A stretch of DNA of 64,000 nucleotides from CAIOZA01 sp964464375 (lineage in GTDB: Bacteria > Bacteroidota > Ignavibacteria > Kapaibacteriales > UBA2268), in assembly GCA_964464375.1 (NCBI GenBank), contig CAYXFU010000001.1, forward strand, positions 62,001 through 126,000, written 5' to 3'. The notes under the pieces were generated by a model. It ran no database searches, had not been told where the DNA came from, and saw only the letters and a list, made by a program, of their open reading frames with translations. Both the position numbers and the translations under genes were made by a program. Position 1 is the stretch's first letter. Every line of letters starts with the position of its first letter. Below are positions 36,820 through 45,985 of this stretch, piece after piece.

Positions 36820-38790
36820 ATGAAAAATATTCGCAAAATATCTTTATTATTATTCGTTTTAATTATTGCTCTTACAACTCATATTATTTCTAAAGAAAAA
36901 GGTCTTAACAATCAACTGGAGTTCACATCCAAACCATATTCTCGTTATTGGTGGTTTGCTTCAACCGTTAAAGAAGAAGATGTGCGATACAATCTTGACT
37001 GGTTGAAAGCAAATGGTTTTGGTGGTGTAGAAGTTGCTTGGGTTTATCCTCTAAACCGATTCAACAAAAATGATACTACTTATACACTACGTCAGGAATG
37101 GCTTAGCCCTGAATGGCAGAAAATTGTTGAATATACTGTCAAATATGCTGATAGCATAGGTATGGGATGCGATTTAACTTTTGGAACACTCTGGCCATTT
37201 GGTGATACTTATGTCACGTTTGAGCAGGCTACTCAGAAATTTGGTGATCCAAATTGGAGACAAGAAATTACCAGATCCTGGCAACACCCTAAAGTTGGTT
37301 ATGTTGTAGATCATTTGACACCAAAGAATTATCTTCCATATTTTACTAGATTATTAAAGGCTTTCCCAAAACCAAAATCAAATATTCAGCAATCTTACTT
37401 CATTGATAGCTGGGAAGTAGAAACTGAGAAACTTTGGTGTGATGGTTTCGATGTTGACTTCAAAAAAGGATTTGGTTATGATATAACTAATTATATGGAC
37501 TCAATTTATAAACCATATAATAAGCACTATCTTTATGATTATATGAGTCTGATTTCTGATAAAGTGTTGGAATTCTATAGAAATTTTGATAAAAGTCTTA
37601 ATAAAAAAAACATTTTGTCTCGTGGTCAGGTTTCTGGTGCTCCATGTGACCTGATTTCAGGTTATTCAATCCTCGATATCCCTGAGGGTGAATCAATGCT
37701 GTTTGAACCAGAATATTGCTCTATTCCTGCTTCTGCAGCATTACTTGCAAAGAAAAAAGCAGTAACTTCAGAAGCCTTCACATGTTTATATGGCTGGCCT
37801 AAGGATTATATTCGCAAAGAACAAACTGCTGATTTGAAATTAGTTGCCGATGCTCTTTTTGCGAATGGAATAAATCATATTATTTGGCATGGAAAGCCAC
37901 ATAATCCAATTAAAAGTGATACTGTAAATTTCTACGCCAGCACTCATATTGGCTCTTCCGGTGCATTAGCTGAAGAATTACCCAACTTCAACAAGTATTT
38001 GGAAAAAGTATCATCGTATATGAAAAAGGGTCACTCATATTCAGACATAGCTGTGTATTTACCAACAGAGGACTCATGGATAAAAGGGGTGATGCCAAAA
38101 AACGAACAATTTATCTGGGCATGGGGATACTATGAAATGAGATATGTTTATTTTCCAGAAGAATTGAGTGGTTATAATCCAATTTGGATTAACTATGAGT
38201 TTCTGAAAAAAGCAAAGGTTATTAATAAAAAATTAGTTATCGGTGGAGTAGAAGTTCCATTTTTATATGTTGATGCAAAGTATCTTGATACGAAAGTGGT
38301 TGAGAGATTATACGAATTGGCAAAGGAAGGTTTAAAAATTATTTTAAAACAAAAACCTGAAAATCCTTCAGCAAAGCAATCAGGTAAACATTATCATGTA
38401 AAATTGGAATTATTGGAATCACATAAGAATGTTATATCAGAATTACCAACTAATATTGTACCTTTTATAAAAGGTAATAATATTCCCATTCATTGGGGAA
38501 GAAAAGATGTTAACACACTTTATATTTTCTTTCCAAATCCCAAAAGCAAGCGACTGAAATTTCCATTGGAATATGGTCAGGCACTAAATACTAAAACTGA
38601 GATATTCGATATTATTATAAATTACGAAGGTATGATTTATAACCAAAAGCTGGTATTTGAGCCTTATCAGTCATTGCTTTACAAATTAGAAAATGGGAAA
38701 CTGGAGCCAATTGACATCACATTTATACCAAAAACTCCAACAGTTATCAAGCGTCCTGAAGGGTACGAAGCACCTTGGCTTTTGAAATAA
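36820..38790 (+). CDS. Exported glycoside hydrolase, GH106-like
   Basis: 656 residues with a signal peptide (residues 1-25). The mature start carries SRYWWFASTVKEEDVRYNL and GFGGVEVAWVYPLNRF, which resemble the (beta/alpha)8 start of GH106-type alpha-L-rhamnosidases. A DSWEVE and an EGESMLFEPEY segment hold candidate catalytic acids. GH106 enzymes are usually much longer with extra beta domains, so this is a short or divergent member; the substrate is unknown. It stands alone, with no sugar transporter or SusCD pair nearby. It converges on the helicase gene with 4 bp between stops. Confidence 0.65.
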   Translation: MKNIRKISLLLFVLIIALTTHIISKEKGLNNQLEFTSKPYSRYWWFASTVKEEDVRYNLDWLKANGFGGVEVAWVYPLNRFNKNDTTYTLRQEWLSPEWQKIVEYTVKYADSIGMGCDLTFGTLWPFGDTYVTFEQATQKFGDPNWRQEITRSWQHPKVGYVVDHLTPKNYLPYFTRLLKAFPKPKSNIQQSYFIDSWEVETEKLWCDGFDVDFKKGFGYDITNYMDSIYKPYNKHYLYDYMSLISDKVLEFYRNFDKSLNKKNILSRGQVSGAPCDLISGYSILDIPEGESMLFEPEYCSIPASAALLAKKKAVTSEAFTCLYGWPKDYIRKEQTADLKLVADALFANGINHIIWHGKPHNPIKSDTVNFYASTHIGSSGALAEELPNFNKYLEKVSSYMKKGHSYSDIAVYLPTEDSWIKGVMPKNEQFIWAWGYYEMRYVYFPEELSGYNPIWINYEFLKKAKVINKKLVIGGVEVPFLYVDAKYLDTKVVERLYELAKEGLKIILKQKPENPSAKQSGKHYHVKLELLESHKNVISELPTNIVPFIKGNNIPIHWGRKDVNTLYIFFPNPKSKRLKFPLEYGQALNTKTEIFDIIINYEGMIYNQKLVFEPYQSLLYKLENGKLEPIDITFIPKTPTVIKRPEGYEAPWLLK

Positions 38791-38794
38791 CAAT

Positions 38795-40153
38795 CTATTT
38801 TTTAGATTCCTCTTCCTCCGTAAACCTTAACACATGAGGGTCTGTCTTGATAACGTTTCTGCTGATTCTGGATTTGAGTACCAAACCTTCAAGGCTGGTG
38901 CAACGGCTCAGAGCTACATAGACTTGCCCTGGAGAAAAAGAGCCGCTCAAGTCAGCGATGACATTGTCAAATGTCAACCCCTGGCACTTATGAACTGTTA
39001 TAGCCCATGCCAATTTGATTGGGAACTGTGTGAAATCCCCAACTTTTTCTTCTTCTATTTTTTTCTCTTTAGCATTCCATTTGTACTTGATGTTGCTCCA
39101 AGTGAACTTTTTTACTTCAATCTCTTTGCCGTCAGGCAGCTCCACGATAATCTTTTCATCCTCAAGCTTCTTGATTCTAGCGATCTTGCCGTTGAAGTAT
39201 TTTTTCTCAGCATCATTCTTGATGAACATAATCTGAGAGCCTTCTTTCAGCTTCAGCACTTTCTCTGTAGGCAACATCGTATCGGGAAAGTCATCAGTAG
39301 TTTCAGCATTATAAGTCTTCAATGGTGTGGTCAGTTCAGCTAGTTTTCTCTTGTTAGTCTCATCGACAATACTATTGTGAGTGGCTATAGTTATGTAATT
39401 CAGGTTCTCATTTTTAAATAATGCAGGAATAAACCTGGTGTTAAGATTGAACAAATCATCCTCGTTCACTTCATTTGTTCTCACTTTGTTCAGCAGGTCA
39501 ATGAACTTTGCTTCCTTTTGTCTGTATAGTTTTTTCAGTTCGATATACTTTGGTTTATTTTCCTTCAGAGCTAAAGAACTAAAGAAGAAGGGTGTTTCAT
39601 AGAACTGGTGGAGTATGTTCCATTGTTCATTCTGAGTTATCGGCGGTAACTGAAAAGCATCACCAATCAACACAACCTGTACACCACCAAATGGCTCTGA
39701 TTCTCTCTCGCGAAAAACTCTCAGCAATCTGTCAATAACATCAAGCAAATCACATCTGACCATCGAGATTTCATCAATGATAAGCAGTTCCATCCCAAGA
39801 ATCAAATTCTTTTGACTCTTTCGATAATGGAAATTGTCAAAAATTGTTTGTTTGTCTTCACTCTCAGCATCAGGCCTGGTTCTTAGTCTTACATCATTAG
39901 GCAAATAAATACTTGGCGGAATCCTGAAGAACGAATGGATCGTCTGCCCGCCTGCATTCAAAGCAGCAACACCAGTAGGAGCAAGCACAATAGTTTTCTT
40001 TGTGGATGTCTGCTTAATATACTTCAAGAAAGTAGTTTTACCGCAACCTGCCTTACCAGTAAGGTATATTAATTGGTTGGAATTCTCAACCAAGTCAGCG
40101 GCATAGTTGAATTCTTTATTATCTTTATCTAGATTTATATTATCTACTATCAT
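38795..40153 (-). CDS. Pif1/RecD-like DNA helicase
   Basis: 452-residue superfamily 1B helicase core. Walker A TGKAGCGKTTFL (K39-T40), APTGVAALNAGGQTIHSFF (motif Ia), LLIIDEISMVRCDLL (motif II), GDAFQLPP (motif III) and a C-terminal AWAITVHKCQGLTFDNV with VALSRC (motifs V and VI). Pif1 helicases unwind 5' to 3' and resolve G-quadruplexes, R-loops and stalled forks. The usual C-terminal extension of Bacteroidota Pif1 proteins is absent, but all helicase motifs are present. Confidence 0.85.
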   Translation of the reverse strand: MIVDNINLDKDNKEFNYAADLVENSNQLIYLTGKAGCGKTTFLKYIKQTSTKKTIVLAPTGVAALNAGGQTIHSFFRIPPSIYLPNDVRLRTRPDAESEDKQTIFDNFHYRKSQKNLILGMELLIIDEISMVRCDLLDVIDRLLRVFRERESEPFGGVQVVLIGDAFQLPPITQNEQWNILHQFYETPFFFSSLALKENKPKYIELKKLYRQKEAKFIDLLNKVRTNEVNEDDLFNLNTRFIPALFKNENLNYITIATHNSIVDETNKRKLAELTTPLKTYNAETTDDFPDTMLPTEKVLKLKEGSQIMFIKNDAEKKYFNGKIARIKKLEDEKIIVELPDGKEIEVKKFTWSNIKYKWNAKEKKIEEEKVGDFTQFPIKLAWAITVHKCQGLTFDNVIADLSGSFSPGQVYVALSRCTSLEGLVLKSRISRNVIKTDPHVLRFTEEEESKK

Positions 40154-40236
40154 GGATACGAAATATTATACTTTGAAGAAATTATTTTTTTAAATTAGCG
40201 AAAAAATAGCAGGTCTGAAAATTGAACTTTCAACAA

Positions 40237-40614
40237 TTACTGGTCAATAGAGGGTTTTTTCCTTAGCATCTTGATTGAAGCCTTACGATGCTTGTCCTCA
40301 AGTATCTTTCTTTTAATTACTATAGGTTTTTCTCTGTTCCTTCGATATTCTTTTTCCATTTCATTCTTGGCTTGTTGTCTCAATCCAAGGAAGTAACTCT
40401 GAATCTTATCCTTGATAATTTCTCTTGCTTTTGATCTGTTAGCTGATTGTGATCTCTCTCCTGAATATTTAACAGAAATGCCTGTTGGTAAATGCTTCAG
40501 ATATACGCAGGTAGCTACCTTGTTTACATTCTGCCCACCTTTGCCAGTAGCATGAATGAATTTTTCAATCAGTTCTGAGTCGTCGAATCTAAAACTATTA
40601 TCAGTTCTTTTCAT
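40237..40614 (-). CDS. RF-1-domain peptide release factor-like protein (ArfB/ICT1 type)
   Basis: 125 residues from ATG 40614; a GTG 18 bases upstream also lies in frame. It has the class I release-factor catalytic loop with the GGQ motif (residues 26-28 in this numbering) followed by NVNKVATCVYLKHLPTG, and a Lys/Arg-rich C-terminal tail. It lacks the codon-recognition domain, so it probably hydrolyses peptidyl-tRNA on stalled ribosomes, with the basic tail entering the mRNA channel as in ArfB. It could equally be a PrfH-type factor, but no rtcB gene is nearby. Confidence 0.8.
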   Translation of the reverse strand: MKRTDNSFRFDDSELIEKFIHATGKGGQNVNKVATCVYLKHLPTGISVKYSGERSQSANRSKAREIIKDKIQSYFLGLRQQAKNEMEKEYRRNREKPIVIKRKILEDKHRKASIKMLRKKPSIDQ

Positions 40615-40706
40615 TTTATTTTTTTTACACACGACACTGGGTGTCTAAGGTTCTCATATTTTGTTATTTGAAAAACAGAATAAAACATTATTCCAAGAGA
40701 AATAGA

Positions 40707-40940
40707 ATGGGAACACCTGAGTTTATTTTAAAAGATAAAGTAGAAATATTTGGGAAGATTTACAATCACATATGTTATCTAATGGCAACTGAAGAGTGGA
40801 CGACTTTGGAAGGCGTATCAATAGACTTGATGGAAATACTTGGATATGAAATAACCGAAGAAGAAAGAAAGTACCTGATGGAGTATCCCAATAAATATTT
40901 GGAATCATTTGGTAAGGAAGATCAAAATGAAAAATCTTAA
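40707..40940 (+). CDS. Small acidic protein, function unknown
   Basis: 77 residues from ATG 40707, which has AAGAGAAAT upstream. The frame also opens at a GTG (40641) that overlaps nothing but lies beside the opposite-strand gene, and the added 22 residues are basic and unlike the rest. The protein is Glu-rich (EITEEERKYLMEY) and probably helical. No family recognised. It has no membrane segment or signal peptide. Confidence 0.45.
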   Translation: MGTPEFILKDKVEIFGKIYNHICYLMATEEWTTLEGVSIDLMEILGYEITEEERKYLMEYPNKYLESFGKEDQNEKS

Positions 40941-40974
40941 ACCAACAAACAGCTTAATTTTAAATATTAGGTAG

Positions 40975-41088
40975 TCAGTTCGTTCTTCATCTCTGAGTGA
41001 GAACTATGTCAGATCAGGTGGATATTATGACGATGAATATGTAGAAACAACAGGATATAGATCTGTTATTATTTATAGTCAACTTTGA
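40975..41088 (+). pseudogene. Possible C-terminal remnant of a formylglycine-generating-enzyme-like protein
   Basis: A 37-codon open stretch without a start codon, preceded at once by a stop (40972-40974). It reads RSSSLSENYVRSGGYYDDEY then TTGYRSVIIY. The R..S...YVRSG...GYR spacing recalls the end of FGE/SUMF1-type domains (RGGSW...R...GFR). The match is short, so decayed coding DNA is likelier than the exact family. Confidence 0.25.
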
Positions 41089-41141
41089 CTAGCAGATCAT
41101 TATGACTTAATTCTTGAAGTCGTAAGATAGTTACTTGCTGT

Positions 41142-41344
41142 TCAGAAAGTATATAAAAAGAAGTAGCCTTTCTGCCAGGTGGTGCCGGAGAGCTTTTTTA
41201 CTTCTTGTATGAGAGGGATTTGATGGTCTCGACGGTTTTGCAGATGAGTCGCTTTGTGTCGACCTGCAAAAGGATGTGGAAGTGATTTGTGGAGAAGCCG
41301 ATTTGTTCGAGAACAGAGGAAGCGGAAGCAACTGCTTCCGCCAT
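41142..41344 (-). pseudogene. IS200/IS605-type TnpA remnant, frameshifted
   Basis: On the minus strand one frame (41344-41198) reads IGFSTNHFHILLQVDTKRL then VETIKSLSYKK and stops; the neighbouring frame continues EVKKLSGTTWQKGYFFLYTF and stops at 41142. These match, in order, the NHVHxL (HUH) segment, the TIKSLT helix and the EVKKLWGGEFWTDGYF segment of IS200/IS605 Y1 transposases. The N-terminal part, the region between the two blocks and the catalytic-Tyr end are missing, so it is dead. Confidence 0.6.
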
Positions 41345-41658
41345 GAAAACGCTGTTGAGATTAAAGTCCCACGATATTTATTGTTATATAAATATCCAAT
41401 ACTCTAGATATTAGAACACGTTGTTTCCAAAAATCGAATAGAACCATAAAATTAACCCTATGGTTTAGGCTACTTTCGTCATTAGGAAATTACTTTCACA
41501 ACATGTTTTAGTGCATTTTTTTTTAATTCCCCAAAACCCATACCCTTTGACAATTATATTATTTGAATCATTCTAAGTCGTAAACTTGTCTAATTTTTCG
41601 ACTTACATGGAAGTAACTAGTTGTTGGAATATTCTCAATAAGTGATTCTATTTAATTA
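41345..41658. other. Intergenic stretch without a gene
   Basis: AT-rich. The only structure noted is a 7-bp inverted repeat (41574-41580 with 41599-41605) and an eleven-T run near 41518. Nothing coding was found. Confidence 0.5.
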
Positions 41659-43551
41659 TTACTCTTCTAGTGTCGATAAATTACCAGGATCGATCCCAAG
41701 AACCTTAGCTTTGAGAACTCTTCTCATTATTTTTCCACTTCTCGTTTTGGGGAGGGAATCGACAAATTCTACTGATTCAGGCTTTGCTATTGGTCCTACT
41801 TCATGGCTAACATAATTTCTTAATTCTTCGATTAATCCTGCGTTACCTTCAATACCTTGCTTCAGAATCACAAAGCAATAAATTGCATTACCTTTTATTT
41901 CATGTGGTACACCAATTGCTGCAGCTTCTGCTACTGATTGATGACTGACTAAAGCACTTTCGATTTCAGCTGTACCGAGTCTGTTCCCAGATACTTTAAT
42001 AACATCGTCTACCCTTCCAATAACCCATATATAGCCATCTTCGTCACGCTTGGCACTATCACCAGTCATATAAAAACCTGGGAATTTTGACCAGTATTGT
42101 TCGATGTATTTGTCTTTATCGTTATAAATTTCGCGGATCATAGCCGGCCATGGTGTTTTTATTACAAGAAATCCTTCTTCATTATTTCCTACTGGATTAC
42201 CAGCTTCATCTAGAATATCCATAACTATTCCAGGAAAAGGTCTAGTACCTGATCCAGGTTTCAATGGAACGCATGGCATAGGAGCAATCATAAACATACC
42301 GGTTTCAGTTTGCCACCAAGTATCCATAATTGGACATTGATCTTTTCCAATGACTCGATAGAACCATTTCCAGGCTTCCGGGTTGATTGGTTCACCTACG
42401 GAACCTAATAATCTTAGTGAAGATAAATCATGTCTCTTTGCCCATGATTCTCCAAATCTCATCAGTCCACGAATGGCTGTTGGTGCTGTATAGAAAATAG
42501 TAATTCCATACTTTTCTATCAACTGCCACCATCGATTTGGATAAGGAAAAGTTGGAGATCCTTCATATATAAACAAAGTTGCTCCATTCAACAGAGGACC
42601 ATATACAATATAACTATGACCGGTTATCCAGCCTGGATCAGCTGTACACCAGAATCTATCTTCATCGTTTATATCGAAAACATACTTCATTGTTGTATAA
42701 GTACCAACCATATATCCTCCATGAGTATGAAGAATGGCTTTTGATTTGCCGGTTGTACCGGAAGTATATAGAATAAATAATGGATCTTCTGAGTCCATCT
42801 CAATTGCAGGACAATTATTTGTAACAATTGGCAGATTCATTAATTCATGATACCACATATCCCTTCCCTGTTCCATGTTGACTTCCTGTCCTGTTCTTTT
42901 AATTACTAGAACATGCTCTACTGTTCCTGCTCTTTGCAGAGCCTCATCAGCAATATCTTTTAAGGGAATAATTTTTCCCTTCTGATATGATCCGTCGGAT
43001 ACAATCAGTACTCTCGACTGACTATCTTCAATTCTCTCATGAAGTGATTCTACTGAAAAACCTCCGTAAACTACTGAATGTATTGCTCCTATCCTGGCAC
43101 AAGCAAGCATAGCAATTACTACTTCAGGTGTTCGCCCCATATATATTGTAACTCGATCTCCTTTTTTGACACCAAGGCTTTTTAAAATGGAGGCAAATTT
43201 ACAGGTTTCTTTGTGCAATCTGAAATAGCTCATTGTTGTGTGTGAACCATCTTCACCTTCCCACATGAGGGCTATTTTATTTTTTCTTGGGGTATCTACA
43301 TGCCTATCAAGGCAATTATATGATATGTTTGTTTTACCATCGACAAACCATTTAAAGAAAGGTTTATTGGAGTCATCGAGAACTTTAGTATATTTCTTGA
43401 ACCAATGTAGTTCTTTTGCTCTTTCAGCCCAAAATCCAAGATAATCGTCAGATACCTTTGCGTTTAACTTATCCCAATCTTTGATATGAGCTTGTCTCAA
43501 AACATCCTTAGAAGGATAATATACTTCACCGCTTAGACTGTTATCAGGCAT
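41659..43551 (-). CDS. acs: Acetyl-CoA synthetase (AMP-forming)
   Basis: 630 residues. Activates acetate to acetyl-CoA through acetyl-AMP. The nucleotide loop YTSGTTGKSKA, the acetate-pocket WWQTETG segment, the hinge region TGDSAKRDEDGYIWVIGR, and PKTRSGKIMRR with the acetylatable catalytic Lys607 are all present. The N-terminal ACS domain begins WAERAKELHWFKKYTKVL. No acetate permease or actP gene is nearby; the gene appears monocistronic. It would supply acetyl-CoA for the TCA cycle during acetate oxidation. Confidence 0.95.
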   Translation of the reverse strand: MPDNSLSGEVYYPSKDVLRQAHIKDWDKLNAKVSDDYLGFWAERAKELHWFKKYTKVLDDSNKPFFKWFVDGKTNISYNCLDRHVDTPRKNKIALMWEGEDGSHTTMSYFRLHKETCKFASILKSLGVKKGDRVTIYMGRTPEVVIAMLACARIGAIHSVVYGGFSVESLHERIEDSQSRVLIVSDGSYQKGKIIPLKDIADEALQRAGTVEHVLVIKRTGQEVNMEQGRDMWYHELMNLPIVTNNCPAIEMDSEDPLFILYTSGTTGKSKAILHTHGGYMVGTYTTMKYVFDINDEDRFWCTADPGWITGHSYIVYGPLLNGATLFIYEGSPTFPYPNRWWQLIEKYGITIFYTAPTAIRGLMRFGESWAKRHDLSSLRLLGSVGEPINPEAWKWFYRVIGKDQCPIMDTWWQTETGMFMIAPMPCVPLKPGSGTRPFPGIVMDILDEAGNPVGNNEEGFLVIKTPWPAMIREIYNDKDKYIEQYWSKFPGFYMTGDSAKRDEDGYIWVIGRVDDVIKVSGNRLGTAEIESALVSHQSVAEAAAIGVPHEIKGNAIYCFVILKQGIEGNAGLIEELRNYVSHEVGPIAKPESVEFVDSLPKTRSGKIMRRVLKAKVLGIDPGNLSTLEE

Positions 43552-43638
43552 AGTAAAATCTCCGAAATATTATGAAAGATAAATTTAGGTATTATGAGAA
43601 TTTCAACGAATATTAGTAATAATTAGTGCAAATTATAT

Positions 43639-44361
43639 TTATTTACATGGTTGATTTCTGTGTTTAGAATCGCATTGAAATAGTTTCATTCTTCTATCAA
43701 ACTTTTGTACATAGTTTAGAACAGCTCTGAATAACGAGATGGATTGAGATATTTGAATTTTTGCTTCTCTACAGGTCATATCACGATTTTTCTTCTCAAG
43801 CTTGTATCCAAGCTTTTGAGAACTTTTTGCTATATTAGTAATATGTCTAATTAAATCTGCTTCATTATAAATGTACATATTTTTATATGTTATTTTCGAA
43901 GTCCATTTCTTGCAATTTTTGAGAATGTCGTCATTATATTTGTGGTGTAACTTATTAAAATCATCATAGACAATGTTGTGAAGAGGATTTGATAAGTCTC
44001 CTATAAGATGTCCGGCAAATACGAGATTAATCTTATTTTTTGTTCTAATATAATCTCTAACATAATGAATAATAGCAGAATATAACTCACCTCCATTGTG
44101 ATAGTTTTCTGAATCACTATTAAATAGTTTCAATCCATGTTTAATAAATAATGTGGTTATTGTTGAATCTTTGGCAAGATTTGAATAATGATCATTTCTA
44201 GTGGTTTCATCGTTTTTCTTATTATCATCAGGAAACCCTAAACTGTCTGATAAGATGAAACAAGCGAACTTGCCAATCATAATATGAGTTAGTTTATCCC
44301 AGGAATATGAAAAACTAGTAAACATAAGGAGAAAAAGCAATAAAATCATTAAATTCTTCAT
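43639..44361 (-). CDS. Exported Zn-dependent phospholipase C / S1-P1 nuclease-like protein
   Basis: 240 residues. The signal peptide ends SFSYS, and the mature protein begins at a Trp (WDKLTHIMIGK), the residue that ligates zinc through its N-terminal amine in this superfamily. Further ligand motifs are HYVRDYI and FAGHLIGDLSNPLH, then DFNKLHHKYND. The all-alpha trinuclear-zinc fold is shared by phospholipase C and S1/P1 nucleases; the GDLSNPLH spacing suits either. The activity is therefore open. It stands alone on the minus strand. Confidence 0.65.
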   Translation of the reverse strand: MKNLMILLLFLLMFTSFSYSWDKLTHIMIGKFACFILSDSLGFPDDNKKNDETTRNDHYSNLAKDSTITTLFIKHGLKLFNSDSENYHNGGELYSAIIHYVRDYIRTKNKINLVFAGHLIGDLSNPLHNIVYDDFNKLHHKYNDDILKNCKKWTSKITYKNMYIYNEADLIRHITNIAKSSQKLGYKLEKKNRDMTCREAKIQISQSISLFRAVLNYVQKFDRRMKLFQCDSKHRNQPCK

Positions 44362-44892
44362 AATACTTCAACGAATTATTGAAAGATGAATGTCAGAAAA
44401 ATGGAATATAATCAATTCTATTAACAGTGGTTAATTTTTTTTCAAATCCTGAATCATATTCAGTGCAAGGATAAAACAAATCATTGATATGAAAAATGTT
44501 GAATTGAAAATTGAATATTTGTCTGTGAGTAATTAAATTTTATTGGAATTATTCTAATAGAATCAAAAATCAAAATAATATATTGCTGATATTTATTAAG
44601 TAATAATATTTGTTGGTTAATTATTTTTTATAACCTAAATATTTAATTTCTGACAATTTAATCTGCTATTAACTATAACAATATGAATAACTTAATATTT
44701 ATCTGTAACATTATTTGTTTTATTGCATTACTTTCTAATGAAGAATTTGAAAATTTCAATTTGTTATATATTGTGTTTTAGCTAACTAATTTGAAAATCA
44801 TTTTTGTAAATTGCAATTGATATGTTATTTTTGTAGTGTCAATTAAGACTTTTTTGGCTTTATTGAATTTTTACCTGAGAAGACAATTTTCT
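44362..44892. other. AT-rich divergent intergenic region upstream of the cytochrome cluster
   Basis: About 530 bp with no credible gene. It holds one consensus Bacteroidota promoter for the downstream cluster at 44803-44833. The leftward gene must have its promoter here too, but I cannot fix it. The remainder shows no repeat or hairpin of note. Confidence 0.5.
44803..44833 (+). promoter_or_regulatory. Bacteroidota sigma-ABfr-type promoter of the cytochrome cluster
   Basis: TTTG (44803-44806), exactly 19 bases, then TATTTTTG (44826-44833): a perfect fit to TTTG-N19-TAnnTTTG. Initiation near 44840 gives a leader of about 50 nt before ATG 44893 and rules out the in-frame GTG at 44836 as a start. 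Confidence 0.7.
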
Positions 44893-45882
44893 ATGAAAAT
44901 TATATATATGTCCTTACTGTTTTTCCTTTTATCTTTCGAATTGTACTCCCATGACAGATCGATTGATACAACACGGTTTACTGTTCAGTTTGTAAAAACT
45001 TTGAATGGCACTGAGGACTTTACGGAAAATGAGGGATTTTTCAGCAAAGTCGCCGGATTCTTTCTTGGTCACGACATAATGAAATTTGTTAAACCTATCA
45101 ATTTAATAGCATTTGACACAAACAAACTGATTGTTTTGGATCCGGGACTTTACACTCCAATTTTATACGATTACAATGAGCGTGATTTTATTCTTCTTAA
45201 CGAAGACATTAAAACTTCCATGCAATCCCTAGTTGGAATTACACAGATAAACGATAAAGAGGTTATTTTTTCTGACTCTGAATTGAATAAGATATTTATT
45301 TATAACCTTAAAACTTCAAATATCACATCACTGAATGACTCGCTAAAATTAGATAAACCAACAGGAATTGCTTACCTCAAATCCAAAAAGCAAATTTGGA
45401 TTGCTGAAACTGGTAATCATAGATTAATAGTTACAGATTTAAAGGGGAATATACTCCATACATTTGGTGAACGCGGGGATTCAACAGGTATGTTTAATTT
45501 CCCAACATTTATCTGGATCAATAACGATAAAGATTTGGTTTATGTTACTGATGCTTTAAATTACCGTGTTCAGATTTTTACACCGGATTTTGAATTAAAA
45601 TCGGCTTTCGGTCACTCGGGTGATGCTGCAGGATATTTTGCTTCAATGAAAGGTATTGCTGTTGATACGTATGGGCACATTTTCGTTGTGGATGCTATAC
45701 TCAACGCAGTTCAGGTATTTGACATTTATGGGAATTATTTATATAATTTCGGAAGACAGGGCAGAGACTTAGGTGAGTTCTGGATGCCTTCCGGAATATT
45801 TATTGATCAAAATAATTATATTTACGTTACTGATAGTTATAATTGTCGTGTTCAGATTTTTCACCTAATAAAAGCCCAATAA
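44893..45882 (+). CDS. Exported NHL-repeat beta-propeller protein
   Basis: 329 residues from ATG 44893. The frame reaches back to GTG 44836, but this lies at the predicted transcription start, and ATG 44893 gives a clean signal peptide (MKIIYMSLLFFLLSFELYS). The body has five or six NHL repeats with the pattern GIAxDxxGxIFVVDAxxxxVQVF; YRVQIF, NRVQIF-type and the final CRVQIFHL motifs are clear. NHL propellers act as protein-binding scaffolds and accompany multiheme cytochromes in several electron-transfer gene clusters. First gene of the cluster, 103 bp before the 12-heme cytochrome gene. Confidence 0.8.
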   Translation: MKIIYMSLLFFLLSFELYSHDRSIDTTRFTVQFVKTLNGTEDFTENEGFFSKVAGFFLGHDIMKFVKPINLIAFDTNKLIVLDPGLYTPILYDYNERDFILLNEDIKTSMQSLVGITQINDKEVIFSDSELNKIFIYNLKTSNITSLNDSLKLDKPTGIAYLKSKKQIWIAETGNHRLIVTDLKGNILHTFGERGDSTGMFNFPTFIWINNDKDLVYVTDALNYRVQIFTPDFELKSAFGHSGDAAGYFASMKGIAVDTYGHIFVVDAILNAVQVFDIYGNYLYNFGRQGRDLGEFWMPSGIFIDQNNYIYVTDSYNCRVQIFHLIKAQ

Positions 45883-45985
45883 TGATGTTATATTTTTGGC
45901 ATTCTTTTTGCAACTGACAATTATACCTATGCTAATTATAATTATTACAACTAAGTTTTAATTATTTAACTTTAAGAGCAACATA

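Noticed and set aside
41131..41331. 66-codon open frame on the minus strand in the 41.2-kb patch
   Set aside because: The other two minus-strand frames carry recognisable transposase blocks, so this frame is their shadow.
44836..44892. GTG start for the first NHL gene
   Set aside because: It lies at the predicted transcription start, and the later ATG gives a clean signal peptide.
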